The notes: generated by a model not told the origin, from the sequence alone. DNA of 64,000 bases from Hyphomicrobium_A sp964493785 (GCA_964493785.1 CAZBPM010000003.1:124001-188000); one strand, 5' to 3'. Positions 34,179 through 44,677 are shown, numbered from the stretch's first letter. A program made the numbers and translations.

Positions 34179-34622
34179 TCAGCGCGGCCTACCATTGAAG
34201 CGATCAATCTCGCGCCGTTCCTTCTTGGTCGGCCGCCCAGTTCCGGCTGGCCGATCAGCGGGGCTGATATCGGCCGGCGGTCGACTCGCGGATGGCTGCG
34301 AGGGCGCAAGTGGTTTTATGGCATCCCCCTCGGGTGTCAATTGCTCATAAAGCTCATGCGCCGCGGCAGAAGGGCCCCTGCGCTCCGCCATCGCCGTCAC
34401 GCGCACCAGCAGGACGCGCCGATTGAGCGAAATGGTCAGGACGTCGCCGGGGCGGACGGGTTGGGCGGGCTTGTCGACGCGGGCCTTGTTAACGCGGACC
34501 TTGCCTGCTGCAACGAGATCGCTCGCCAGCGTGCGGGTTTTTACGAAGCGCGCGAACCACAACCATTTGTCCAGGCGCTGAGTGCCCGCAGGAGCGGCAG
34601 CCTCTCGCGCGTCTGTGCTCAC
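34179..34622 (-). CDS. S4-domain RNA-binding protein (Hsp15-like)
   Basis: The 147-aa protein has an S4 domain at about residues 16-75 (QRLDKWLWFARFVKTRTLA, then AGKVRVNKARVDKPAQPV), as in Hsp15, which recycles stalled 50S subunits. The C-terminus is basic and disordered. The start is a GTG whose bases overlap the helicase stop (GTGA), so the two are translationally coupled. Confidence 0.92.
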   Translation of the reverse strand: MSTDAREAAAPAGTQRLDKWLWFARFVKTRTLASDLVAAGKVRVNKARVDKPAQPVRPGDVLTISLNRRVLLVRVTAMAERRGPSAAAHELYEQLTPEGDAIKPLAPSQPSASRPPADISPADRPAGTGRPTKKERREIDRFNGRPR

Positions 34623-37600
34623 ACGCCGGAATCCTTGGAGCGCTTGGCGAGCTCCTCCCGCAGCGCACCCAGGGCTGCAAAAGGTGAATCGGGGTCGACG
34701 CCGCCACGGCGCGGCGGAGCGGCCGAATGTACCTCGGCCTTGCGGCGGTCATCGCGGCGGTTGCGATCTCCGGGACCGTTGCGGCGATGCTGCCCCGCGT
34801 CGCGGTCACGGTTGCCGCGCTCGCTACGGTCACGATCCTTGCCGTGATGCTGCGGGCGACGATCATCGCGGCGCGGCTGCCTCGGCTCAGGCGGCGGCTG
34901 CGCGGGCGCTTCAGCTAACGGGGCCTGAGCCGCCGGTTCGGACGGCACGGGCTTGGCTGTTGCTGCCTGCTGCGAGCGGTCGTTGCCGCGGTGGCGGTTA
35001 CGCTGGTCTCGGCGTTCGCCGCGCTCGCGGTGATGACGACGGGGCCGCCAGATCTCCTCGTATTTGACTTCGACGGCTTCTGCCGTTTTCGGCTGATCGC
35101 CGGACGAACTGGGCGGCGCGCTGTCGGAAGCGGCAGGGATGTCGGATGGCGCCTCGGTCGCGGCAGGCTGACCGGCAGCGGCGTCAAGCTGCGGCGCAGG
35201 CACCTCCGCCGACGTCTCGGCCGGGAGTTCCTGTGCGGGCGGAGTGGCCTCCGTCGCAGCCGCTGCATCGGCGGGCGCCGGAGTAGGTGCCGGCTGCTGC
35301 TTGATCGGGCGGCGATCGANNNNNNNNNNAGACGGAAGCCGAGGGCATTGAGCACGCCGCCCAGTTCGTCAGGTGAGCAGCCGAGGAGCGACATCATCTC
35401 CGGAGTTACCGTGAACCCGCCGTCACCGGTGGCGCCTTTGGGCGGCATGGCCCCTTCGGTCTGGCGCCAGGCCAGCAGCGGGCGAATGACGTCGGCGAGC
35501 CGCTCGAGCATATCGAGGCGCACGGCGCGAGGGCCACACACGTGATAACCGTAAGCGCGATAGAACGGCTCGGGGCAGGCGGCGTCCGGAGTGAACGAGG
35601 TCAGACCGGCGCGCGGAGCCTCGGGCAAAGCGTCGGCTGACAGCCCGTGCGCCCCGGCGTTCTTCAGAGACCACAGCGTCAGGACCAACTCGGCAGGCGC
35701 CGGCTTCAGGAGAGTCGGGAAGTAGATATTGAAGGCTCCGAAGCGAACGCCGTACTTACGCAACTGCGCGCGTGCGTTTTGATCGAGCGACTTGATCTCT
35801 TCGGCGACGGCCTCGCGGCGCAGCACACCGAGATTTTCGCGGAGACGGAAGGCGATGCCGCGCGCAAGGCCGGTGACGTCTTCGGCGTTACCAATGTCAA
35901 CGAGCGGTTTCAGCTTCTCGGCGATGGTCTGCGACAGCCAGGTCTCCAAGCGCGCCTGAACCTTCTCGCGATCGGAAGCGGAAAGGTATTCGTCGGCAAG
36001 AAGAGAGACGGTCGGCTTCAACGGGTCTTCGGTCGCCTCGAGCTGACCGATTTCCTCCTCGCGCCAGATCACGCGACCGCGGCGGTCGATGCTGAGCGCA
36101 TCGGGCTGCGCGGCGGCAACGCGGCGTGCGCGCATTCCGAGCTCGCGGGCCAGCACCTGGGCGGCGGCGGTTCGCGTCGCCTTGCCGTGGATGCCTTCGG
36201 CGCCCGGATCGAGCTGGAAGCGGAACCCCTTCAAGCGTCCGACAAAATGGTTCTCGACATTGATCGCGCCATCGGGCGCGATGTCGGCGTGCAACTCGTC
36301 CTTGTCTCGCATACCCTTCATCAGGGCGCTCGTTCTCCGATCGACGAAACGCTGCGTCAATTGCTCGTGCAGCGCATCAGAAAGCCGATCCTCGATTTCA
36401 CGCGTCCTGCCTTGCCAATGCTCCGGGTCCTTGAGCCAGGAGCTGCGGTTGGAAACGAACGTCCAGGTGCGGATGTGAGCGATCCGGTTGGCGAGGGTAT
36501 CGATGTCGCCATCGGTACGGTCTGCAAGCGATACCTGCTTGGCAAACCAGTCCTCGGGAATGCGCTCGTCCGACCCGACGAGATAGCCGAAAATCGTAGC
36601 GACCAGTTCGGAATGGCTCTGGCCTGAAATCTTCCGGTAGTCGGGAATCTGGCAGACATCCCACAGCCGGGCAACGGCAGCCGGCGCGACGACCTTGGAA
36701 GCGATGTCGGGATCGGCGCTGAGCGTCTCCAGCGCAACGACGTCATCGGCAGCCCTGGCGCGCACGAGACGCTGGATATTCGGTGTCTCGCGTAGCGAAT
36801 GCCTGAGACCTTCGAGCGTGCGGAAATCAAGTTCGCGGCTGCGCCACTGGAGAACACGTACGCTCTCGAAGTTGTGCGTCTCGAGGCGGTCGATGGTGTC
36901 GCTGTCGAACGGCTCGGCGGCACCGGTGACGCCAAAGGTCCCGTCGTTCATGTGACGACCTGCGCGGCCGGCGATCTGTGACAGCTCGGCTGGCGTCAGG
37001 TTGCGATGGTTCTGACCATCGAACTTTCTCGTCGCCGAAAAGGCTACATGATCGACGTCGAGGTTCAGGCCCATGCCGATTGCATCGGTGGCGACGAGGA
37101 AGCCGACGTCGCCCGACTGGTAGAGAGCCACCTGCGCGTTGCGCGTGCGCGGCGACAGTGCACCCAGCACGACTGCAGCGCCGCCGCTCTGACGGCGAAC
37201 GAGCTCCGCGATCGAATAGACCTCGGCAGCGGAGAACGCGACGACGGCCGTGCGCTGCGGCAGGCGTGTGATCTTCTTCTGGCCCGAGTAGCTCAGCTTG
37301 GACAGCCGCGGACGGGAGATGAAGTTGGCGCCGGGGATCAGGTCGGCGATCGCCTCGCGCATCGTCTGCGCGCCGAGCAGCAGGGTCTCGGAACGGCCAC
37401 GCGCGTGCAGCAGGCGGTCGGTGAAAACATGACCGCGCTCCGGGTCGCCGGCGAGCTGTATCTCGTCGATGGCGAGAAAGTCGACATCGACATCGCGCGG
37501 CATCGCCTCGACGGTGCAAACCCAGTAACGGGCACGCTCCGGCTTGATCTTCTCCTCACCGGTGATGAGCGCGACTTTGTCGGCACCGATGCGATTGGCG

Positions 37601-37761
37601 ATCTTATCGTACACCTCGCGCGCAAGAAGGCGCAGCGGCAGACCGATCATGCCGCTTTCGTGGCCGAGCATGCGCTCAATGGCGAGGTGTGTTTTGCCGG
37701 TGTTCGTAGGTCCCAGCACCGCAGTGACGTTGCGAATGCGTGCCTCGAGGTCGCTGGCCAT
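34619..37761 (-). CDS. Suv3-like superfamily 2 helicase, interrupted by assembly gap
   Basis: The roughly 1,045-aa protein begins with helicase motif I (GPTNTGKTH, near residue 17), motif II DEIQ (AIDEIQLAGD) and motif VI QIAGRAGRH, as in Suv3-type RNA helicases. The 10-N gap at 35320-35329 breaks the frame. Before it, 810 codons plus 2 nt are open; after it, the correct frame is the one ending at 34619 (QELPAETSAEVPAPQLDA ... VDPDSPFAALGALREEL). The true gap must be 2 modulo 3. The C-terminus is Arg/Asp/Pro rich. The stop is coupled to the S4 gene. Confidence 0.88.
35320..35329. other. Assembly gap (10 N)
   Basis: Ten undetermined bases sit inside the helicase coding region, at the junction between the conserved domain and the low-complexity tail. 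A round placeholder length is typical of scaffolding. Both flanking frames fit one gene only if the real length is 2 modulo 3. Confidence 0.97.
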
Positions 37762-37904
37762 CTGGCATCCTCATTTCCCTGGCGATGGCATCGCAGAGAC
37801 ATTGCCGGAGATCAAGGGCGTGATTGCCGTCGGCAAGCTTAAACCGGGCACATTCTACTCGGCTTCCGGTCCGGTGGCGATGGTGGCGTCACTATCTGGC
37901 GGCA

Positions 37905-38759
37905 CTATCGCCGCAGGGCGATACGCTGGTTGTCGGCCATGGTGATGTCCACGCGCTCGGAGGTCAGCGTGGCCGTTCCGACGATGGTCGGCACGGTGAT
38001 GGCGTAGGGGATCACGATGTTGGCCTTGGGCACAGGGCGCATGACCAGCTCGATGTTGCCGTTGACGACCGAGGTCGACCCTTCGCCCGGCTTATGGCCC
38101 GAAACGGGTGCGAGCTTGACGGTGCAGATGTGATCGTTGCCTGACTTGCGCGCGGGGGTGAAGATCACGTCGAAACGCTGCTTGCCGTCATAGATCGGAA
38201 GCTTCTGGGCGCATGGATTGGCTATATTGCCGAGCGAAAGGGCCATGACACCGCTGAGGGGGTCGAGAACGCCCTTCAGCTGCTCGGCCTTGACCGGAAT
38301 TGCCTTGGGCGAGGGCGGATCGTCGGGCGTCACCTTACTCACCCGGGGCCCGGTAAAGGCGATATTGAGCGTCTTGACTTTCTTCTTCTTGAGGAAGGTC
38401 TTCTGCTTGTAGCCGTATTTATAATCGGTCGGCTGGGCCTGGATGCCGGTGGCGGTCACGACGCCCTTGCTCGACATGTCGCCCCGGTAGTCGAAGATCG
38501 CCGTATCGATCTTGGCGTCGGCGGAGAGGGCATACGTGTCGCCGTTCACTTTCGAATTGAAGTGAAAATGGCCGATATCTCCCAAGGCCGTGAAGCTGAC
38601 GCGGTAGACGGCGTCAACGTTGGCGGGCAAGGGGGCCTTGCGGGACTCGGCCGCAAGCCCGGTCATCGGGACCGCGATGGCGGCGACAACTGCCGCGGTA
38701 GCTCCGACTGTCCGGCGAAGTCCTGAAATCATCAAGCTCAAAGCCCTCAAGGAGGTCAT
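37905..38759 (-). CDS. Exported DUF3108 protein
   Basis: The 284-aa protein has a signal peptide (about residues 10-38, ending TGLAA) and DUF3108 motifs (YRVSFTALGDIGHFHF, then DYKYGYKQKTFLKKKKVKTL and PDDPPSPKAIP). Members are periplasmic beta-rich proteins of unknown function. Starts at 38795, 38759 and 38732 are all in frame; 38759 is chosen because it gives a normal-length signal peptide. It is divergent from rpmB. Confidence 0.88.
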   Translation of the reverse strand: MTSLRALSLMISGLRRTVGATAAVVAAIAVPMTGLAAESRKAPLPANVDAVYRVSFTALGDIGHFHFNSKVNGDTYALSADAKIDTAIFDYRGDMSSKGVVTATGIQAQPTDYKYGYKQKTFLKKKKVKTLNIAFTGPRVSKVTPDDPPSPKAIPVKAEQLKGVLDPLSGVMALSLGNIANPCAQKLPIYDGKQRFDVIFTPARKSGNDHICTVKLAPVSGHKPGEGSTSVVNGNIELVMRPVPKANIVIPYAITVPTIVGTATLTSERVDITMADNQRIALRR

Positions 38760-38992
38760 CCTGTAGGTCCGCGGATATTGCGATTTTACGTCCATTGTGT
38801 GGCCCGGGGCCCTGCGTACAGGCCAACGCTTGGGCCGGAGGCCGTGCCCATATGCTCCGACGCCTTGACGCGGGTGAGGGTCTGAGGCATAGACACCGCC
38901 AAATCCCCCCAGGCCGCTGGCGGGGACATTTTGTTTCCTGCAATCCTTGCACGACGCCTGCCGCGACGGGAGCGGTGGCGAAGGAGTTTACT

Positions 38993-39292
38993 ATGACGAG
39001 GCGCTGTGAGCTGACCGGCAAGCTGCCCCTTTCGGGCCAGCTGAGGAGCCACGCCGAAAATAGCACGAAGCGGAAATTCCGCCCGAATTTGTGCCAAGTG
39101 ACGCTGATCAGCGACGCGCTTGGCCGCAAGTTCCGCCTGCGCGTCTCCGCGCACGCGCTGAAGTCGGTCGAGAAGCGTGGCGGTCTCGACGCGTTCCTGC
39201 TCAAGGCTGGTAACGACGACCTGTCCGATCGCGTGCTCAAGCTGAAGCGCGAGATCCAGAAGGTCGCGAAGACGGCAAGCCCGGCGGCTTAA
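38993..39292 (+). CDS. rpmB: 50S ribosomal protein L28
   Basis: The 99-aa protein starts MTRRCELTGKLPLSGQ and shows the L28 core (RKFRPNLCQVTL, then FRLRVSAHALKSVEK). AAGGAG lies 7 nt before the ATG at 38993. It is monocistronic, ending in a clear intrinsic terminator. Confidence 0.97.
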   Translation: MTRRCELTGKLPLSGQLRSHAENSTKRKFRPNLCQVTLISDALGRKFRLRVSAHALKSVEKRGGLDAFLLKAGNDDLSDRVLKLKREIQKVAKTASPAA

Positions 39293-39320
39293 GCTTCTTC
39301 GCTTTCACTGTCATGAATGG

Positions 39321-39355
39321 TCCGCCTCTTTCCTCTGGGAAGGGGCGGATTTTCT
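39321..39355 (+). terminator. rpmB intrinsic terminator
   Basis: TCCGCCTCTTTCC pairs with GGAAGGGGCGGA around TCTG and is followed by TTTTCT. It lies 29 nt after the rpmB stop. Confidence 0.8.
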
Positions 39356-39503
39356 GTGTCTGGTTTTGGACTGACACGAGCTGAGAGACGCTTGTCGTGC
39401 GGCGAGGTTGGCGGGAGTGGATGGCCGGCGCTCGCGCCGGGGCGCCTTGCGCCCTTGCCGCCTGCGGCCGCGAAGAGACGTCGCTCGGGCGATCGGAGCG
39501 CGG

Positions 39504-40622
39504 TCAGCGACCATCAGCGGCGGAGCCGCCCTGCTTGGCGTCGAGATCCGACTGGCTGATGGAGAACTGCAGCAGCAGCGTACGCTGCAGGGCGTGATTG
39601 TAGTTGTCGTCCGAGATCATGGTGATGATGATCTCGCCGTCCGGCCCCGCGTGCGTCGCGAGCCCTTCCATGTTGTCGATCTGCTTGGAACCATCGGCGG
39701 CGACCAGTATGTCCGCGTCTATCACACGCCCGCGGCGCAACTCCTTGGCCTTGATGTGGCGTAGGCGCATGCTGACGCCCTCGCTGAAGCGGAAGCGCCG
39801 TTCGAGCACGAGCAGCGAGCCGTCGGGGAGCGCAGAGGCGTCCGTGATGTCGTAGTCGCCGTCATTGGTCATGAAGAACTTGCGCGGCCGGCTCTTGCTC
39901 TCCCAGATCCAGCCGACGTAGTTGCCGGCGCGATCACGCTTATGCTCGGAGAACGCGACGAGCTTGCCCGTGTTGGGTCCGCCGCGCAGCTGGGCAATTG
40001 CCTCAAAGCCGCCGTTCGAAGGCATGTCGTAGGCGGAACCGGGTAGCGTTACCTCGCCCATGGACGAAGATAGCTCGCCGTTCGTGATGTCGTAACGGGC
40101 GATGCGGTGGCGGCGCTCGAACGAGATCAAGACGCGGCCGTTGTCGGTGTCGCCTTGGGTCAGCGCCAGGCCTTCGGCGTCGGCGTCCTTCTTGCGCGAC
40201 AGCGGATCGCCCTTCTTCGACTGGATGGCGCCGAGGATGACATCCTTCATGCCGGCCGGAGCGCCGGTCGGATCATAGACCAGCGCGCCACGCATCCAGG
40301 CGCCGGCGTCCGAGATAGCGAAGAAGCCCTTGCCGTCCGGGTTCAACGCGAGGCCGGACCAGCCGCCAAAGTATCCCGAGGGTGAGGTGAGAACCAAGCC
40401 GCCGCGCCAGGTGAGCTTGCCGAACTTCGTCTTGTCACCCGCCACACGATCGAAGCCGGCGAGCGGCTTGGCATCGACAGTGATCGGCCCGGTGACCAGA
40501 TCGGCCGTCGACGGCTTAGCCGCGTATGCCACGCCGGCACCGATAGCGGCGATGAGGGCAACACCTGCGGGCAGGCGCAGCCGCCGTCCGCGATGCGACT
40601 TCAAGAACTCAACTACGCTCAA
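39504..40622 (-). CDS. Exported esterase-like phytase-family protein
   Basis: The 372-aa protein has a hydrophobic export segment (LPAGVALIAAIGAGVAYA) and the phytase-like/esterase beta-propeller region: GGWSGLALNPDGKGFFAISDAGAW, DAEGLALTQ, FSEHKRDRAGNY and DASALPDGSLLVLERRF. The start is a TTG overlapping the cobT stop (TTGA), so it is probably read from the cobS-cobT transcript. The substrate is unknown. Confidence 0.88.
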   Translation of the reverse strand: MSVVEFLKSHRGRRLRLPAGVALIAAIGAGVAYAAKPSTADLVTGPITVDAKPLAGFDRVAGDKTKFGKLTWRGGLVLTSPSGYFGGWSGLALNPDGKGFFAISDAGAWMRGALVYDPTGAPAGMKDVILGAIQSKKGDPLSRKKDADAEGLALTQGDTDNGRVLISFERRHRIARYDITNGELSSSMGEVTLPGSAYDMPSNGGFEAIAQLRGGPNTGKLVAFSEHKRDRAGNYVGWIWESKSRPRKFFMTNDGDYDITDASALPDGSLLVLERRFRFSEGVSMRLRHIKAKELRRGRVIDADILVAADGSKQIDNMEGLATHAGPDGEIIITMISDDNYNHALQRTLLLQFSISQSDLDAKQGGSAADGR

Positions 40623-42502
40623 TTGAGACGCCCCCGGCGCGGTTTGCGGAGGTGGCGCTCGTCACGCCCCTTCTCCTCGAAAAGCTCGACGAGCTTGTCG
40701 GTCATGGCGCCGGCAAGCTCCGTCGGGTCGGTGATGGTGACCGCGCGCCGATAGTAGCGCGTCACATCATGGCCAATGCCGATGGCGATCAGCTCGACGG
40801 GCGAACGCGTCTCGATCTCTTCGATAACCTGACGCAGATGCTGTTCGAGATAGCTGCCGGAATTCACCGACAGAGTAGAGTCGTCGACCGGCGCGCCGTC
40901 GGAAATCATCATCAGGATGCGGCGCTGCTCGGGGCGCGCCAGGAGACGACGGTGGGCCCAGGCCAGCGCTTCGCCGTCGATGTTCTCCTTCAAGAGGCCT
41001 TCGCGCATCATAAGTGCGAGAGACCGCTTGGCGCGGCGCCATGGAGCGTCGGCCTTCTTGTAGATTATGTGACGGAGATCGTTGAGGCGTCCGGGACCTG
41101 GCGGCTTGCCGGCGGCGAGCCACTGCTCGCGCGCCTGGCCACCTTTCCAGGCACGGGTCGTGAAACCAAGGATCTCCACCTTTACGCCGCACCGCTCGAG
41201 CGTCCGGGCAAGGATATCGGCACAGCAGGCCGCAACCATGATCGGCCGGCCGCGCATGGAGCCGGAGTTGTCGAGCAGAAGCGTGACGACGGTGTCGCGG
41301 AACTCGGTGTCGCGCTCGCGCTTGAACGAGAGCGCGTGCATTGGATCGATAATGACGCGCGTCAGGCGGGCTGCATCGAGCGCGCCTTCCTCCAGGTCGA
41401 AATCCCAGGCGCGGTTCTGCTGTGCAAGGAGCCGGCGCTGCAGGCGGTTGGCAAGTCGCGCGACGGCGCTCGAAAGCGAGCGCAGCTCGCGGTCGAGGTA
41501 GGCGCGCAAGCGCTCCAACTCCTCGGGCGATGAGAGCTGCTCGGCGCCGATCTCCTCGTCGAATTCGCGCGTGAAAACCTTGTACCCGAAGGCTTCGGGG
41601 TTATCGAGAACGGAGGTGTTGGGGCGCCATGGCTCGGGAGATTCAAACTGCTCGAAGTCCTCGGGCATGTTGTCGATATCGTCCATGCTCGTGGATTCGG
41701 ATGTCTCCTGCGTCTCGCTGATCTCGCCGTCAGCCTCGCCGTCCTCACGCTTCTGGTCGCTCGATTCCTCGCCGATCTCGCTCGATTCGTTGTCGCCCTC
41801 GTTGCCGTCCTTCTGCTCCTCGTCCTCGCTATCGGACTCATCGCGGTCAGCCTGGACGCTGTCCTCGGTGAGCTCCAGCGCGCGCAGCAGATCTCGCAGG
41901 AGACGGCCGAACGCCTCCTGATCCTCCGCGAGGGTGTCGATGCGCTGCAGCAGCTTGGCAGCGCGCTGCTCGATCGAAGGGCGCCACACATCGACCAGGC
42001 CCTTGGCGGTGGCGGGCGGGGGCAGGCCCGTGAGACGCTCGCGCACGATCAGCGCGACCGCGTCCTCGAGCGGTGCGTCGGCTCTGGTCTTCACCTCGGC
42101 ATAGCGGCCGTGCGCGTACTGATCCTCAAGGCGCGCGGTGAGATTGCGGGCCATGCCCGGCATTCGATTGGCACCCAAGGCTTCGACGCGCGCGCGCTCC
42201 GCCGCTTCGAAGACGAGACGCGCGGGACCGCTCGACGGGGCGAGCTTGTTATGGATCTTTGTGTCGTGGCAGCCGGCGGTCAGCGCGAAGCTGTCCGCCC
42301 AGCCGCGAATGACTGCGATCTCGCGCTGTGAGGGCACGCGTGAGGGCTCAGGGAGTTGCACGCGCTTCGATGTGAATTCTGGCGTGCCGGCGGCAAAGCC
42401 TACGTCAATGTCAGGGTGGCCGGCGACGGCGCGCACGCAAAGGCCGATAGCCCGCTTCAAGGGCTCCGTCGGCGCCTCCTTGCGCTTCGGGCCAGTGGTC
42501 AT
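40619..42502 (-). CDS. cobT: Cobaltochelatase subunit CobT
   Basis: The 627-aa protein is the CobT component of the aerobic cobaltochelatase. It has an N-terminal domain, a strongly acidic Glu/Asp/Ser stretch at about residues 205-280, and a C-terminal VWA domain with MIDAS motif DNSGSMRG. With CobS it forms the ATPase part that drives Co2+ insertion into hydrogenobyrinate diamide by CobN. CobN is not in the window. It lies 4 nt downstream of cobS. Confidence 0.96.
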   Translation of the reverse strand: MTTGPKRKEAPTEPLKRAIGLCVRAVAGHPDIDVGFAAGTPEFTSKRVQLPEPSRVPSQREIAVIRGWADSFALTAGCHDTKIHNKLAPSSGPARLVFEAAERARVEALGANRMPGMARNLTARLEDQYAHGRYAEVKTRADAPLEDAVALIVRERLTGLPPPATAKGLVDVWRPSIEQRAAKLLQRIDTLAEDQEAFGRLLRDLLRALELTEDSVQADRDESDSEDEEQKDGNEGDNESSEIGEESSDQKREDGEADGEISETQETSESTSMDDIDNMPEDFEQFESPEPWRPNTSVLDNPEAFGYKVFTREFDEEIGAEQLSSPEELERLRAYLDRELRSLSSAVARLANRLQRRLLAQQNRAWDFDLEEGALDAARLTRVIIDPMHALSFKRERDTEFRDTVVTLLLDNSGSMRGRPIMVAACCADILARTLERCGVKVEILGFTTRAWKGGQAREQWLAAGKPPGPGRLNDLRHIIYKKADAPWRRAKRSLALMMREGLLKENIDGEALAWAHRRLLARPEQRRILMMISDGAPVDDSTLSVNSGSYLEQHLRQVIEEIETRSPVELIAIGIGHDVTRYYRRAVTITDPTELAGAMTDKLVELFEEKGRDERHLRKPRRGRLN

Positions 42503-42506
42503 AGGG

Positions 42507-43511
42507 TCAACTCAGGGCGACGTTGGCGGCGCTTTCGGGAAGCTCCTCGCCGAACGAGCGCTGATAGAACTCGGCAACCAGAGGGCGCTCGAGCTCATCG
42601 CACTTGTTGAGGAACGTGACGCGGAAAGCAAAGCCGATGTCGCCAAACACTTCGGCGTTCTCCGCCCACATGATGACCGTGCGCGGACTCATCACCGTAG
42701 AGAGGTCGCCGTTGATGAAGGCGTTACGCGTCAGGTCGGCGACGCGCACCATGTTGGAAACCTGCTTGCGCTTGGCATCCGTCTTGTTGAACGACTTCAC
42801 CTTCGAGAGGACGATCTTCACCTCGTCGTCGTGTGGCAGATAGTTCAACGTCGCAACGATCGACCAACGGTCCATCTGGCCCTGATTGATCTGCTGCGTG
42901 CCGTGATAGAGGCCCGACGTATCTCCGAGGCCGATCGTGTTGGTCGTCGCGAACAGGCGGAACGCGGGGTGCGGGCGGATGACCTTCGACTGGTCGAGCA
43001 ATGTCAGCTTGCCGGAAACCTCGAGCACGCGCTGGATGACGAACATCACGTCAGGGCGGCCGGCGTCGTACTCGTCGAACACGAGGGCCGTGTTGGACTG
43101 AAGCGCGAAAGGAAGGATGCCCTCGCGGAATTCGGTGACCTGCTTGCCATCCTTGAGAACGATGGCGTCCTTGCCGACGAGATCGATGCGGCTGACGTGG
43201 CTGTCGAGGTTGACTCGGATGCACGGCCAGTTGAGGCGCGCGGCGACCTGCTCGATGTGGGTCGACTTGCCGGTGCCGTGATAGCCCTGAACCATCACGC
43301 GCCGGTTGTGCTTGAAGCCGGCCAGAATGGCGAGCGTTACCTCGCGATTGAAGAGGTAGTCGGGATCGAGGTCGGGGACGTGCTCGTCCGATTTGGAGTA
43401 GGCCGGGACCTCGAGATCGGAATCGATGCCGAAGACCTGGCGAACGGAGAGCTTCATGTCGGGAAGTTTCGCCGGCTTGGTCTCGGCGCCCGACTGGGAT
43501 TGCGCACGCAT
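42507..43511 (-). CDS. cobS: Cobaltochelatase subunit CobS (AAA+ ATPase)
   Basis: The 334-aa MoxR-type AAA+ ATPase has Walker A GYHGTGKST, Walker B ALVFDEYDAG and the sensor region LFATTNTIGLGDTSG. It opens with the CobS-typical KLSVRQVFGIDSDLEVP. It is the upstream gene of the cobS-cobT-phytase-like unit. Confidence 0.96.
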   Translation of the reverse strand: MRAQSQSGAETKPAKLPDMKLSVRQVFGIDSDLEVPAYSKSDEHVPDLDPDYLFNREVTLAILAGFKHNRRVMVQGYHGTGKSTHIEQVAARLNWPCIRVNLDSHVSRIDLVGKDAIVLKDGKQVTEFREGILPFALQSNTALVFDEYDAGRPDVMFVIQRVLEVSGKLTLLDQSKVIRPHPAFRLFATTNTIGLGDTSGLYHGTQQINQGQMDRWSIVATLNYLPHDDEVKIVLSKVKSFNKTDAKRKQVSNMVRVADLTRNAFINGDLSTVMSPRTVIMWAENAEVFGDIGFAFRVTFLNKCDELERPLVAEFYQRSFGEELPESAANVALS

Positions 43512-43570
43512 GTAGCGGTGTCCTCGGAGTGTGGCGAGCGAACGGGCCGGCGCGGCGGCAATACCGGATT

Positions 43571-44206
43571 TTAGGCGAGACCCGCTTGCTTCAAATAGTT
43601 ATAGGCTTGGATGATCTCCCGCAACTTGTCGCCGGAGCGCGCATCGCCGCCATTCGCATCAGGATGGTAAATCTTCACCAGCTCCTTAAAGCGCGACTTG
43701 ATCTCGACCTTGTCGGCTTCGGCTGACAGGTTGAGCACCTGGAGATTTTTCCTCTCCAGAGGCTTCAATTGGCGCCGACTATCGGCCGGCTGCTCGCGAG
43801 CGGCTTTGGCGCGCTTGGCGAAGAAGCCGTGGGGGTCCATGGAGCGGAAGCCCGGGCTCGCCGCAGCCGCCTGGTCCTTGGCCGACGGCGTGCCAGGGGC
43901 CGAGGCGTTGACGCCGACCTTCCACGTAGGGCGATGACCGGTCAGCGCGTCCTTTTGGAAGTCCTGGACCTCGCTGTCATTCATGCCGTCGAAGTAGTTG
44001 TAGGTCGCGTTGTACTGGCGGACATGTTCCATGCAAAAAGCATAGTAGAGGCCGTCCTTGCCGCGCCCTTGCGGTGCCCGGTGGTCCCCCTGCGCGGTGC
44101 ACCCCTTCCACTGGCAGCGGGGGTGTCGCTTCTCGCGCGCGGGCTCGGGCCGGCCCCGCTTTGAGCCGACGCGAATGCTGTCGAAGTATTTTGAGTCGAG
44201 CTTCAT
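43571..44206 (-). CDS. J-domain protein (DnaJ-like, C-terminal J domain)
   Basis: The 211-aa protein has a C-terminal J domain (about residues 155-211) with the HPD motif in KIYHPDANGGD. The N-terminal half is conserved in the order (HPRCQWKGC, YAFCMEHVRQYN, YFDGM) and may hold a Cys/His metal site. It would stimulate an Hsp70 partner. The ATG at 44206 (MKLDSKYF) is family-typical. It is divergent from bolA. Confidence 0.92.
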   Translation of the reverse strand: MKLDSKYFDSIRVGSKRGRPEPAREKRHPRCQWKGCTAQGDHRAPQGRGKDGLYYAFCMEHVRQYNATYNYFDGMNDSEVQDFQKDALTGHRPTWKVGVNASAPGTPSAKDQAAAASPGFRSMDPHGFFAKRAKAAREQPADSRRQLKPLERKNLQVLNLSAEADKVEIKSRFKELVKIYHPDANGGDARSGDKLREIIQAYNYLKQAGLA

Positions 44207-44303
44207 TGTAACTGAAGTATGATCCCCCGGCCGTTTCCGCACAAGCCAATCGGGCTGGCGGGCAACGCACTATTTTTTTCACATATCGATGAGGCTTCCC
44301 CTA

Positions 44304-44576
44304 ATGAGCCTGCAGTCGCGGATGCGCGAAAAACTGATGGTGTCTCTCGGACCGACGCGCCTCGACGTGGTCAATGAGTCGCACCAGCACGCCGGCCATG
44401 CGTCCTCGCCCGGCACTGGTGAAAGCCATTTCCGCGTACTGATCGTCTCAGCCGATTTCGCTGGAAAGTCGCGAGTCGAGCGCCACAGAATGATCAACGA
44501 TCTGTTGCAGGACGAGCTCAGAGACGGCGTGCACGCGCTCGCCATCAAGGCACTCGCGCCGGGTGAGCAGATCTAG
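44304..44576 (+). CDS. BolA family protein
   Basis: The 90-aa protein has the BolA fold signature: LDVVNESHQHAGHASS, FRVLIVSADFAGKSRVERHR and GVHALAIKALAP. The conserved His and the loop before it support iron-sulfur or glutaredoxin partnership. The ATG at 44304 has GAGG at a good distance; 44289 is also in frame. Confidence 0.94.
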   Translation: MSLQSRMREKLMVSLGPTRLDVVNESHQHAGHASSPGTGESHFRVLIVSADFAGKSRVERHRMINDLLQDELRDGVHALAIKALAPGEQI

Positions 44577-44609
44577 TTTCGAAGGTTGGCCGCTCGAAGG
44601 CGCGGCCAC

Positions 44610-44645
44610 AAAAAATCTCGCCTCCGCGTTGAGCGAAGGCGAGAT
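44610..44645 (-). terminator. Intrinsic terminator of the His-rich peptide gene
   Basis: On the minus strand ATCTCGCCT pairs with AGGCGAGAT and is followed by a run of six T. It begins about 33 nt after the stop of the gene at 44678. Confidence 0.75.
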
Positions 44646-44677
44646 GGTAGCACCGGCCTAAACCAGAGCCGTGGCGA

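Noticed and set aside
34915..35319. C-terminus of the helicase as read straight through the N gap
   Set aside because: Wrong frame: Arg/Pro-rich nonsense, while the correct frame continues to 34619 and couples with the S4 gene.
35647..36627. 326-codon plus-strand frame inside the helicase
   Set aside because: Antisense to the Suv3-like helicase; no known motifs.
42138..43574. 478-codon plus-strand frame across cobT and cobS
   Set aside because: Antisense to two well-supported cobaltochelatase genes.
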